Source of the DNA: Porphyromonadaceae bacterium UBA3327
GTDB taxonomy: Bacteria; Bacteroidota; Bacteroidia; Bacteroidales; Muribaculaceae
Assembly: GCA_002361155.1 (NCBI GenBank)
Contig: DERZ01000058.1
Location: 1 to 29,806, forward strand
Direction of reading: 5' to 3'
Length of the DNA stretch: 29,806 bases
Both the position numbers and the translations under genes were made by a program. Below, in pieces: positions 20,874-27,847 of the stretch; the stretch's first letter is position 1; each line of letters opens with the position of its first letter. The notes beneath the pieces were generated by a model, which worked only from the letters and a program-made list of their open reading frames with translations, ran no database searches and was not told where the DNA came from.

Positions 20874-21004
20874 GCCCCGCCGCTAAAAGTAAAACAACAC
20901 GCACTCCTTATGGTTTCACACAAGCCCTTTCTTACAGCAACAGGATTTTTGCTGAGATTATGTATTATAACCGTGGAAATTTCCTATTTAAGTCGGATTT
21001 TGGT

Positions 21005-21226
21005 TTATCTGATTTCAGACATAAATTCCTCGACAACATAGAGGTCGCCTTGAAGATACATGCCTGTGGAGCGGTCATGGAAATCCCTGCAAGTGGCACT
21101 TTGATAAAAACGTCGCAAGGCTTCAGATGTAGAAATACCAAGTCTTTTCGCAATTTCGCATATAATCAGGCCTATGCGAGCAGACCTCAACACTATGCGG
21201 CCTAAGCGTAAATTCTCTTGTGTCAT
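21005..21226 (-). CDS. Small DUF3791-like protein, third gene of the ART-like module
   Basis: A 73-residue protein with no known activity. The core, IICEIAKRLGISTSEALRRF then LYVVEEFMSEI, has the helical layout and spacing of DUF3791 proteins (about 65-85 residues) that accompany DUF3990 genes. Its ATG overlaps the stop codon of the DUF3990 gene by 4 nt, so translation is coupled. By position it could be an accessory or antidote factor; this is inference. Confidence 0.7.
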   Translation of the reverse strand: MTQENLRLGRIVLRSARIGLIICEIAKRLGISTSEALRRFYQSATCRDFHDRSTGMYLQGDLYVVEEFMSEIR

Positions 21227-21732
21227 GGTTTCTCTATTATAATACTATCCTTGAAAAACAGGTATTTGTCAATCAGAATTTGGCTTGAAATACAGATTTG
21301 ATTGTTCGGTCTCAAATATTTCAATCTTTCAATGGCTTCAAAACGGGGAATAAACCCTGTCATGTACAGATCGATAGTGTCTACCACTCTGTCATTAGCG
21401 ACTCCTCCTTCGATATAATCATATTCCTTCCATAGATCTTGGCCGAGTCGGTTGCCAACTATAAAATCAAGCCATTCATCATCGTATTGTGGAAAGATGC
21501 GTGCGCGTTGACCGGCTTCGGCAAGGAGTTCTTCTTGCTGGAGGAGGTATTTGTTCACAACAGGTTCCTTCTTGAATTTATTGGAGCGGCGAATTGACCA
21601 GTTTACAGCTTGTTCATATATGTCAGTCAGATAAAAGCCCGGACCGAAATCAAGTTGCGCGCGACCGTGTCTGGTGTCGGGGGTCTGAATGTGCTCGACA
21701 CTGGCATGATAAACTTCTATTCTGGTACTCAT
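21223..21732 (-). CDS. DUF3990 protein, ADP-ribosyltransferase-like putative effector
   Basis: The 169-residue protein resembles DUF3990, a family I recall as part of the ADP-ribosyltransferase superfamily. Its start carries IEVYHASVEHI with H9, followed by FGPGFYLTDIYEQAVNWS with Y34. This is the H...Y pattern that binds NAD in H-Y-E/Q transferases. Candidate third residues are E108 in YIEGGVANDRV and Q145 in NNQICISSQILIDKYLFF. There is no signal peptide or membrane segment, so it acts in the cytoplasm. It overlaps by 4 nt with small genes on both sides, forming a tight three-gene operon. The arrangement suggests a toxin or NAD-using regulator with two small partners, but no activity has been shown here. 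Confidence 0.8.
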   Translation of the reverse strand: MSTRIEVYHASVEHIQTPDTRHGRAQLDFGPGFYLTDIYEQAVNWSIRRSNKFKKEPVVNKYLLQQEELLAEAGQRARIFPQYDDEWLDFIVGNRLGQDLWKEYDYIEGGVANDRVVDTIDLYMTGFIPRFEAIERLKYLRPNNQICISSQILIDKYLFFKDSIIIEKP

Positions 21733-21989
21733 CGGTTCTCTGTGCTGTTTTGTTTATTTTCCCAAAGTAAGAGGGTTTGGATGATGTCTTCGGTTATGTT
21801 TTTGCGACTTTCAAGATGCAGAACATCATAACATTTGATTATATAATCATCTATCAACCCGACTTTGTCCATCCGGTTGAAAACTTCCTGATAATCGCAA
21901 TCAAGAGCTTCAGCCGTCCATTCTATACATGATGATGCGAAAATCATCACCAGCTGCTCGTGGTCTATATTTATCCTTTCGGGTGCCAT
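21729..21989 (-). CDS. Small DUF3791-like protein, first gene of the ART-like module
   Basis: An 86-residue acidic helical protein. The stretch IFASSCIEWTAEALDCDYQE, then NRMDKVGLIDDYIIKCYDVL and EDIIQTLLL, follows the DUF3791 pattern (helix, short turn, YI..CYDVLH core). It is the first gene of the operon and overlaps the start of the DUF3990 gene by 4 nt. Being made first fits an antidote or chaperone role for the ART-like protein, which is inference. Its promoter interlocks with that of the divergent GYF_2 gene. Confidence 0.72.
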   Translation of the reverse strand: MAPERINIDHEQLVMIFASSCIEWTAEALDCDYQEVFNRMDKVGLIDDYIIKCYDVLHLESRKNITEDIIQTLLLWENKQNSTENR

Positions 21990-22024
21990 GAATTACAATT
22001 ATTCTGTCACTGATGATAAAAATA

Positions 22025-22057
22025 CAAAGATATAAAGAATTTTTGATATTTCGGAAA
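22025..22057 (-). promoter_or_regulatory. Promoter for the DUF3791-DUF3990 operon
   Basis: On the - strand TATCTTTG (22032-22025) fits TAnnTTTG exactly, with TTTC (22057-22054) 21 nt upstream in place of TTTG. Predicted start of transcription is about 22018, some 29 nt before the ATG at 21989. Confidence 0.6.
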
Positions 22058-22072
22058 TAATGGCTAATTTTG
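22042..22072 (+). promoter_or_regulatory. Promoter for the GYF_2/CD225 gene pair
   Basis: TTTG (22042-22045), 19 nt, then TAATTTTG (22065-22072) is a full match to the Bacteroidetes consensus. The ATG at 22077 lies where transcription is expected to begin, so the mRNA may be leaderless or nearly so. Confidence 0.7.
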
Positions 22073-22076
22073 CAAT

Positions 22077-22658
22077 ATGGCAACACTTTATTATATGATT
22101 ATCGAGGGACGGCAGGCCGGGCCGTTTCCTGCGGAGGCGCTTAAGGCGCAGGGGCTCATGCCGGATACGTATGTCTGGCGCGAGGGTCTTCAGAATTGGG
22201 TGGCGGCATCCCAACTGCCTGAACTTGACTATCTTTTTCGTGCGAATCCTCCTATGGAAAGTCTCTCGCCATCCTCTCCTCCCTCCGGTTCGTACTATGA
22301 CCGTCAGCCGGGAACCGTGCCACCGGATCCCTATCGGGATGACAGTCGTTACGGAGAGCCTGTGCCGCATACCAACTGGCTTCCATGGGCCGTGGTGGCA
22401 ACTGTCGCTGCGTTCTTGCTCAGTTGTATCGGAATGATTTTCGGCATTATCGGAATCGTGCAGGCCAATAAGGCCAACACCGCCTATCAGCGCGGCGACT
22501 TCTCTATCGGCGATTCGGCCAACTCCACCGCGCGGCTGATGACTATAATTGCTTTCGTTTTTGCGGCAATCGGTCTGTTCGGATCCATCTGGATATTCAG
22601 GTCCTCTGATTTCATGGAGAATTACCAGAACATGATCCGCTCGATGGCAAACGTATAA
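22077..22658 (+). CDS. GYF_2 (DUF4339) plus CD225/dispanin-like membrane protein
   Basis: The 193-residue protein starts with a GYF_2 domain (about residues 3-52: YYMIIEGRQAGPF, TYVWREGLQNWVAAS), a small fold thought to bind proline-rich peptides. A Ser/Pro/Asp-rich linker (about 60-95) follows. Two hydrophobic segments (about 102-125 and 158-182) separated by IVQANKANTAYQRGDFSIGD match the CD225/dispanin layout. The soluble domain is probably cytoplasmic, and the protein is anchored in the inner membrane. The role is unknown. The next gene is a second protein of the same plan, 12 nt downstream. Confidence 0.82.
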   Translation: MATLYYMIIEGRQAGPFPAEALKAQGLMPDTYVWREGLQNWVAASQLPELDYLFRANPPMESLSPSSPPSGSYYDRQPGTVPPDPYRDDSRYGEPVPHTNWLPWAVVATVAAFLLSCIGMIFGIIGIVQANKANTAYQRGDFSIGDSANSTARLMTIIAFVFAAIGLFGSIWIFRSSDFMENYQNMIRSMANV

Positions 22659-22670
22659 GCCTCTCAGCCG

Positions 22671-23288
22671 ATGCGTTATTTTGCAATGATCGGCGGCGAG
22701 CAGCGCGGCCCGTACGAGCTCACGGAACTTTCGGAGGCAGGAGTCACTCCCGAAACATACGTTTGGTGCAAGGGTATGGCCGACTGGCAGCCTGCATCCG
22801 ACGTGGCCGATATCTGTCGGTTCTACCGGCAACGGATCTTCGACCTGATGCATCCATCGGCCGCCCCGGCTCCAGATGTCCAGACTCGACCGGAAGGAGA
22901 TTCCGCCGATAACGGCAACGGAGAATTTCCGATCCGGTTTTCCCGCATCGCAGGCCGCGACGGCGATCTCCCCGAGATGCTTCCGGAGGAGCCGGTCGAC
23001 ACGTCCGTCCCTCCCGCCTCGATGCTGGTGATCTCGATACTGCTGACCTTGTTCTGCTTTCCATTCACCGGGTTTGTGGCCATCTACTACTCAGTGATGA
23101 GCCGTAAGGCCTGGGAAGAGGCCCGCAGGAGTGTCTCCAGATCATCGAGCCGCCTTTACACCGACGAGGAGCGGGAGGACCGCAGGATACTTGCCCATGA
23201 TTATGCCCGTGCGGCCAAGATGTGGGCCGGAATAACATTCTTTCTCGGCCTGATACTCTACGCCTTCATGGTTCACAAAGTGCTGTGA
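22671..23288 (+). CDS. Second GYF_2 plus CD225-like membrane protein
   Basis: The 205-residue product repeats the architecture of its neighbour: an N-terminal GYF_2 domain (MIGGEQRGPYELTELSEAG, TYVWCKGMADWQPAS), a longer charged linker (about 60-118), and a CD225-like C-terminus with two membrane segments (about 119-140, SMLVISILLTLFCFPFTGFV, and 182-203). Between them, SVMSRKAWEEARRSVSRSS and YARAAKMWAG resemble the dispanin loop. The two genes have diverged too far to be a recent duplication. They are probably co-transcribed from the promoter at 22042. Function is unknown; the pse genes begin 86 nt later. Confidence 0.82.
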   Translation: MRYFAMIGGEQRGPYELTELSEAGVTPETYVWCKGMADWQPASDVADICRFYRQRIFDLMHPSAAPAPDVQTRPEGDSADNGNGEFPIRFSRIAGRDGDLPEMLPEEPVDTSVPPASMLVISILLTLFCFPFTGFVAIYYSVMSRKAWEEARRSVSRSSSRLYTDEEREDRRILAHDYARAAKMWAGITFFLGLILYAFMVHKVL

Positions 23289-23374
23289 GGCCAAAATTAC
23301 ACACCTTTCGGGATTGAACTACATAACCATCAGGCTGCGGCATTTCCGGAACCTGACTAACAAAAGATAAGACA

Positions 23375-24397
23375 GTGTTGAACGATAAGTCTGTACTGAT
23401 CACCGGCGGGACCGGTTCGTTCGGAAAAAAGTTTGTTGAGACAATACTTTGCCGCTATCCGCGGGTGAAGCGCATAGTGATTTATTCCCGCGATGAGCTC
23501 AAACAGTTCGAACTCAAGCAGAAATATCCTTATGACAAGTATCCGCAGCTGAGGTTTTTCATCGGCGATGTACGCGACGGCGAGCGTCTGAAGCGCGCCT
23601 GTCAGGGCATCGACGTGATTATCCATGCCGCCGCCATCAAGCAGGTGGATACCGCCGAGTATAACCCCGAGGAATGCATCAAGACCAATGTCAACGGAGC
23701 GCAGAACGTGATAAACGCCGCTCTGGAGACAGGCGTCCGCCACGTGGTGGCGCTCTCCACCGACAAGGCGTGTGCTCCGATAAACCTCTACGGAGCGACG
23801 AAGCTTACCAGCGACAAGCTTTTCACCGCCGCCAACAATATCAAGGGAGATCGCCCGGTGCGTTTCTCCGTGGTACGTTACGGCAATGTGATGGGTTCGC
23901 GTGGCAGTGTGATTCCGTTCTTCATCGGCAAGCGGGACAGTGGCGCCGCGAGTCTCCCGATCACCGACATGCGGATGACCCGCTTCAATATCTCGCTTCA
24001 GGCAGGCGTCGATCTTGTGCTGTGGGCTATCGAGCATCATCTCGGCGGCGAGATCTTTATACCGAAGATTCCGTCATACCACATCAAGGATGTGGCCACA
24101 GCCATCGCTCCCGGTATTCCTCAGGTGGAGGTTGGCATCCGTCCGGGTGAAAAACTGCACGAGGAGATGATTACCCCGACTGATGCGCTCAACACCATCG
24201 ACATAGGACGCTATTACGCGATTCTCCCCTCGGTTTCGTTCCAGCATACCCGCGAGGACTATATTCGCCACCACGGCGGAGTCCCTGTGCCTGATGGATT
24301 CCATTACAGCTCCGACAAGAACAGCGAATGGGAGACGGTGGAATCGATGCGTGAGAAAATAAAGGAATTCGTCGACCCTGATTTCGAAGTGAAATGA
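23375..24397 (+). CDS. pseB: UDP-GlcNAc 4,6-dehydratase (inverting), first step of pseudaminic acid synthesis
   Basis: PseB converts UDP-GlcNAc to the 4-keto-6-deoxy-L-AltNAc nucleotide. The 340-residue product is a short-chain dehydrogenase with the NADP-binding motif ITGGTGSFGKKF (residues 9-20). The catalytic set STDKA and YGATK contains T129, D130, K131, Y139 and K143, equivalent to the FlaA1/PseB active site. The GTG at 23375 is chosen because it gives the family's usual MLNDKSVLITGG start; TTG at 23378 is an alternative. The stop overlaps the pseC start by 4 nt. The 86-nt gap before it has no clear promoter, so the pse genes may partly depend on read-through from the GYF_2 genes. Confidence 0.95.
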   Translation: MLNDKSVLITGGTGSFGKKFVETILCRYPRVKRIVIYSRDELKQFELKQKYPYDKYPQLRFFIGDVRDGERLKRACQGIDVIIHAAAIKQVDTAEYNPEECIKTNVNGAQNVINAALETGVRHVVALSTDKACAPINLYGATKLTSDKLFTAANNIKGDRPVRFSVVRYGNVMGSRGSVIPFFIGKRDSGAASLPITDMRMTRFNISLQAGVDLVLWAIEHHLGGEIFIPKIPSYHIKDVATAIAPGIPQVEVGIRPGEKLHEEMITPTDALNTIDIGRYYAILPSVSFQHTREDYIRHHGGVPVPDGFHYSSDKNSEWETVESMREKIKEFVDPDFEVK

Positions 24398-25563
24398 CTA
24401 TCGACCATGACATACCGTACGGACGCCAGACCATAACCGACGCTGACGTGGCGGCGGTGAACGAGGCTCTGCGCAGCGACTTTCTCACACAGGGTCCGAG
24501 AATCATGGAGTTCGAGGAGCGGTTTGCCGGGTATGTCGGCTCCCGCTACGGAGTGGCCGTGAACAACGCGACCTCCGGACTGCATCTTGCCGCCAGGGCT
24601 CTCGGGGTCGGTCCCGGCACACGCGTTATCGTCACTCCCATGACTTTCGCAGCATCGGCCAACTGTATCCGCTACTGCGGTGGTGATGTGACATTCTGCG
24701 ACATCGACCCCGACACATATCTGATGGACGAGGAGAAATTAGTGGAGATCCTGGACCGGTATCCCGACGGAACATTCTCTGGCATGGTGATTGTGGACTT
24801 CGCTGGCTATCCGCACAATCTGGAGCGTTTTCGCCGTATAGCGGACCGCTACGGACTATGGATCATTGAGGATGCCTGCCATGCTCCCGGCGCATGGTTC
24901 ACGGCCTCCGACGGCTCGCACCAGCGCAGCGGAAACGGCAAATGGGCCGATTGCTCGGTGTTCTCCTTCCATCCTGTGAAGCATATCGCCACGGGAGAAG
25001 GCGGCATGGTTACCACCGACAACCCTGAGCTGCTGGAGCGTCTCCGCCTGTTCCGCACTCACGGCATCACCCGCGATCCCGCTCTGCTGGAGCGGAACGA
25101 CGGCGGCTGGTACTATGAGATGCAGGAACTCGGCTTCAATTACCGTCTCACCGATATTCAGGCGGCACTCGGCATATCGCAGCTTTCGCGTGCTGCCGAG
25201 GGTCTGGCGCGCAGACAGGAGATTGCACGGCGCTACGACGAGGCATTTGCCGGACATACTGACATCAGGATTCCATCCCGGGCCGACGACATCTGTCATG
25301 CTTTCCATCTCTACGTGATTCAGGTGCCAGACCGCAAGGGCCTTTACGATTTCCTCAGGGAAAACAGGGTGATGGCGCAGGTGCACTATGCTCCGCTTCA
25401 TCTCATGCCTTACTACAAAAACTTGGGAAACCGGGAAGGAGACCTGCCGGTGGCGGAGGAGTATTACCGTCATTGTCTGAGTCTGCCGATGTTCCCGGCG
25501 CTTACCGATGAGGAGCAGGATTATGTGATTGAGAAAGTTCTTGAGTTTATAGAACGGGTATGA
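24394..25563 (+). CDS. pseC: UDP-4-amino-4,6-dideoxy-L-AltNAc transaminase
   Basis: PseC is a PLP-dependent aminotransferase of the DegT/DnrJ/EryC1 family that adds the 4-amino group to the PseB product using glutamate. The 389-residue protein has NNATSGLHLAARALG for the phosphate cradle, WIIEDACHAPGAWF with the PLP-pairing Asp (D160), and SVFSFHPVKHIATGEGG with the PLP-binding lysine K196. The SFHPVKHI variant and YGRQTI start are characteristic of PseC rather than general sugar transaminases. It overlaps the preceding and following genes by 4 nt each, consistent with coupled translation. Confidence 0.95.
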   Translation: MTIDHDIPYGRQTITDADVAAVNEALRSDFLTQGPRIMEFEERFAGYVGSRYGVAVNNATSGLHLAARALGVGPGTRVIVTPMTFAASANCIRYCGGDVTFCDIDPDTYLMDEEKLVEILDRYPDGTFSGMVIVDFAGYPHNLERFRRIADRYGLWIIEDACHAPGAWFTASDGSHQRSGNGKWADCSVFSFHPVKHIATGEGGMVTTDNPELLERLRLFRTHGITRDPALLERNDGGWYYEMQELGFNYRLTDIQAALGISQLSRAAEGLARRQEIARRYDEAFAGHTDIRIPSRADDICHAFHLYVIQVPDRKGLYDFLRENRVMAQVHYAPLHLMPYYKNLGNREGDLPVAEEYYRHCLSLPMFPALTDEEQDYVIEKVLEFIERV

Positions 25564-26765
25564 AGATATTGGCTATTATACCGGCCCGCGGGGGCAGCAA
25601 GCGTATTCCGAAGAAGAATATCAAGGAATTCTGCGGAAGGCCTGTTATTGCCTGGTCAATAGGAGCGGCGTTGCGCTCCCGCTGTTTCGACGAGGTGATG
25701 GTTTCCACCGATTCTGAGGAGATAGCCGCTGTCGCGCGTGAATACAGTGCCGGAGTTCCATTCATGCGCTCAGCCAAGGCTGCGGATGACTATGCCACCA
25801 CGGCGGATGTGCTTCTTGAGGTGCTGGATGAATATGAGCGGCGCGGCTGCAGATTCGATGCCGTGGCATGTATTTATGCCACAGCTCCTTTTATCCGCGA
25901 ATACCGTCTGCGCGAGGCTTGCCGTCTGCTCGAATCTGGCATGTGCGAAAGCGCGTTTACCTGCGTGGAATACTCTTATCCGGTGCAGCGCGGACTGCGC
26001 GTATGCTCCGACGGCATGGTGCGCATGCGGTTTCCGGAATATTCATCGGCGCGGTCGCAGGACCTTGAGCCGACATACCACGATGCCGGCCAGTTCTACG
26101 TCTGTACGGTGGAGTCGCTGAGGCGTGACCGCTCGCTCTGGGGGCCGGAGACACGCCCGATAGTGCTTCCCGAACTCGAAGTGCAGGATCTCGATACGGA
26201 GACCGACTGGAAGCTGGCCGAAATGAAATACGAGATTATGAAATTCCCTCATCATTTCGATAGATGTGACAATGATGAATTGATACTCAACTATGTCTAT
26301 ACCACCGTGCCCATGCAGCGGGAACTGCTTCGGCACCGTAACAGCGACTCTGTGCGGAGGCAGATGGTGAACGGGGAGATAATACCGGAGGATGACCATT
26401 TCCGCTGGCTCGGTACGCTGGAAGGTAACAACGACAAGGCTTATTATGCTGTCATTGACCGTACCCCGGATTTCGATGGCGCGGACGGAATGGATTTCAA
26501 GGTGAAGGGAAGCGTCAATTTTGAGTGGGTGGCTCCGGGAGTGATGGAGCGCGGCATCTGGATTGCCGAGGATTATCGCGGCAAAGGACTGGCGCGTAGG
26601 ATCCTCAAGGATATGTATGAGGTGATTGCGGAAAGGATGGGTGTGCGCAAGATAGTTACCAAGGTCAGGATCGGCAACGAGGCGTCGAATGCCCTCGAGC
26701 TTTCGCTCGGAGCGATTCCGGTGAGGCGCGATGATGGCTATCAGTACTATGAACTTGCCTTGTGA
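25560..26765 (+). CDS. pseF-pseH: PseF-PseH fusion: CMP-pseudaminate synthase and UDP-sugar 4-N-acetyltransferase
   Basis: One continuous 401-residue frame joins two pathway enzymes. Residues 1 to about 228 form a CMP-sialate-synthase-like cytidylyltransferase (MKILAIIPARGGSKRIPKKN, then ATAPFIRE, HDAGQFYV and QDLDTETDWKLAEMKYEI), which activates pseudaminic acid with CTP (PseF). Residues about 232-401 form a GNAT domain (MQRELLRHRNSDSVRRQMVN, with the acetyl-CoA loop RGIWIAEDYRGKGLARRIL at 331-349 and NEASNALELSLGAIPV). This matches PseH, which acetylates the 4-amino group. The order is unexpected because PseH acts before PseF in the pathway. There is no stop or slip site between the parts, so the fusion looks genuine in this sequence. 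Confidence 0.92.
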   Translation: MKILAIIPARGGSKRIPKKNIKEFCGRPVIAWSIGAALRSRCFDEVMVSTDSEEIAAVAREYSAGVPFMRSAKAADDYATTADVLLEVLDEYERRGCRFDAVACIYATAPFIREYRLREACRLLESGMCESAFTCVEYSYPVQRGLRVCSDGMVRMRFPEYSSARSQDLEPTYHDAGQFYVCTVESLRRDRSLWGPETRPIVLPELEVQDLDTETDWKLAEMKYEIMKFPHHFDRCDNDELILNYVYTTVPMQRELLRHRNSDSVRRQMVNGEIIPEDDHFRWLGTLEGNNDKAYYAVIDRTPDFDGADGMDFKVKGSVNFEWVAPGVMERGIWIAEDYRGKGLARRILKDMYEVIAERMGVRKIVTKVRIGNEASNALELSLGAIPVRRDDGYQYYELAL

Positions 26766-26772
26766 GCCACGC

Positions 26773-27792
26773 ATGGATTGTAGGCTCCACGTGAATTATC
26801 CACCCCGCGTGGTGCTTCGGGCGGACGCGGGACGCGGCATAGGATTCGGCCATTTCATCCGTACTCTTGCCCTCGCCGCCTATCTGCGGGAGGACTTTGA
26901 CTGCGTGGTGGCTTCCCGCAATCCCGACCGCGACGGTCTTTCTGATTATCAGCTTGCGGAGGCGGATAAGGCCGGAGCCCGCATTCTGGACCTGCATTGC
27001 GGCGACAGGGAGGATTTTGACGCCTGTTTCCTCGACTCCCTCTGCCCGGAGGACATTGTGGTTCTCGATAATTATTATTACGATACTAAGTATCAGGATG
27101 AGGTGCGTTTGCGTTGTCGTCGTCTTGTCTGCATTGACGATGTGCATGACCGTCGTTTCACGGCCGATGCCGTATTGACGTTTCTTCCGCTGGGAAGAGA
27201 ACTGTTCTCGCTTGCTCCCCATACGGAGTTCCATTCCGGTATAGAATGGTCGTTTCTGAGAGAGCCGTTTCTTTCGCCGTTATGCCGAAGGAAACGGAAA
27301 AGTGTTGAGCCGCCAAGAATTGTCACGGCGCTCGGCGGTGCCGATCCTTTCGGTCTTACCGGGAAGGTGCTTGATGTGTTGACGGGGGAAATACCTGATG
27401 CGGCTGTAGATGTGATTGCCGGTGACACTGTGGAGATCAAAGTAGAGGAGTTCCCGTCTGTGACGGTTCACCGGCGGGTATCGGCAGAAGGTGTGAGGGA
27501 CTTGCTTGACAATGCGGATATGGGTATTTTCCCGGCGAGTACTGTGTGTGTCGAGGCATTTTCCCGGCATCTTCCTGTGGCCGCAGGGTATTTTGTCTCC
27601 AATCAGGAGGAATTCTATGCCGAAGGGGTGAAGAGGGGATGGTTCACTCCGCTCGATTCGCTGTTTGACAGCCGTGCCCGGCTTGCGGCAAGGATCCGGA
27701 AGGCGGTGGAAGGGCTATCGGAACGAAATGTGCCGGAATTTGATTTCCATGAGGGAAGAAGGATGATAATAGATTTTTTCAGGAATCTCTGA
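26773..27792 (+). CDS. pseG: UDP-2,4-diacetamido-2,4,6-trideoxy-L-altropyranose hydrolase
   Basis: PseG removes UDP from the diacetylated sugar to leave 6-deoxy-AltdiNAc, the substrate for PseI. The protein is GT-B-like, with the family loop RADAGRGIGFGHFIRTLALA containing the catalytic His (H27 of this start) and a C-terminal nucleotide-binding region TALGGADPFG and FPASTVCVEAFSRHLPVAAG. The ATG at 26773, 7 nt after the preceding stop, is preferred because it gives the normal short N-terminus. ATGs at 26731 and 26749 are in frame but would overlap the pseF-pseH end. The length of 339 residues is slightly longer than most PseG proteins. Confidence 0.92.
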   Translation: MDCRLHVNYPPRVVLRADAGRGIGFGHFIRTLALAAYLREDFDCVVASRNPDRDGLSDYQLAEADKAGARILDLHCGDREDFDACFLDSLCPEDIVVLDNYYYDTKYQDEVRLRCRRLVCIDDVHDRRFTADAVLTFLPLGRELFSLAPHTEFHSGIEWSFLREPFLSPLCRRKRKSVEPPRIVTALGGADPFGLTGKVLDVLTGEIPDAAVDVIAGDTVEIKVEEFPSVTVHRRVSAEGVRDLLDNADMGIFPASTVCVEAFSRHLPVAAGYFVSNQEEFYAEGVKRGWFTPLDSLFDSRARLAARIRKAVEGLSERNVPEFDFHEGRRMIIDFFRNL

Positions 27793-27847
27793 CGATTTGT
27801 AAATTCTTTTGATTTCGGGAAATTCTTATGTTCTAAGAGCTGAAGAT

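Noticed and set aside
20960..21205. 81-residue + strand frame opposite the last gene of the ART-like module
   Set aside because: The - strand gene is coupled by a 4-nt overlap and resembles a family, while this frame resembles nothing and has no promoter.
23289..23374. Dedicated promoter for the pse genes
   Set aside because: No sequence here fits TTTG plus TAnnTTTG; a partial match near 23298 is too poor to report.
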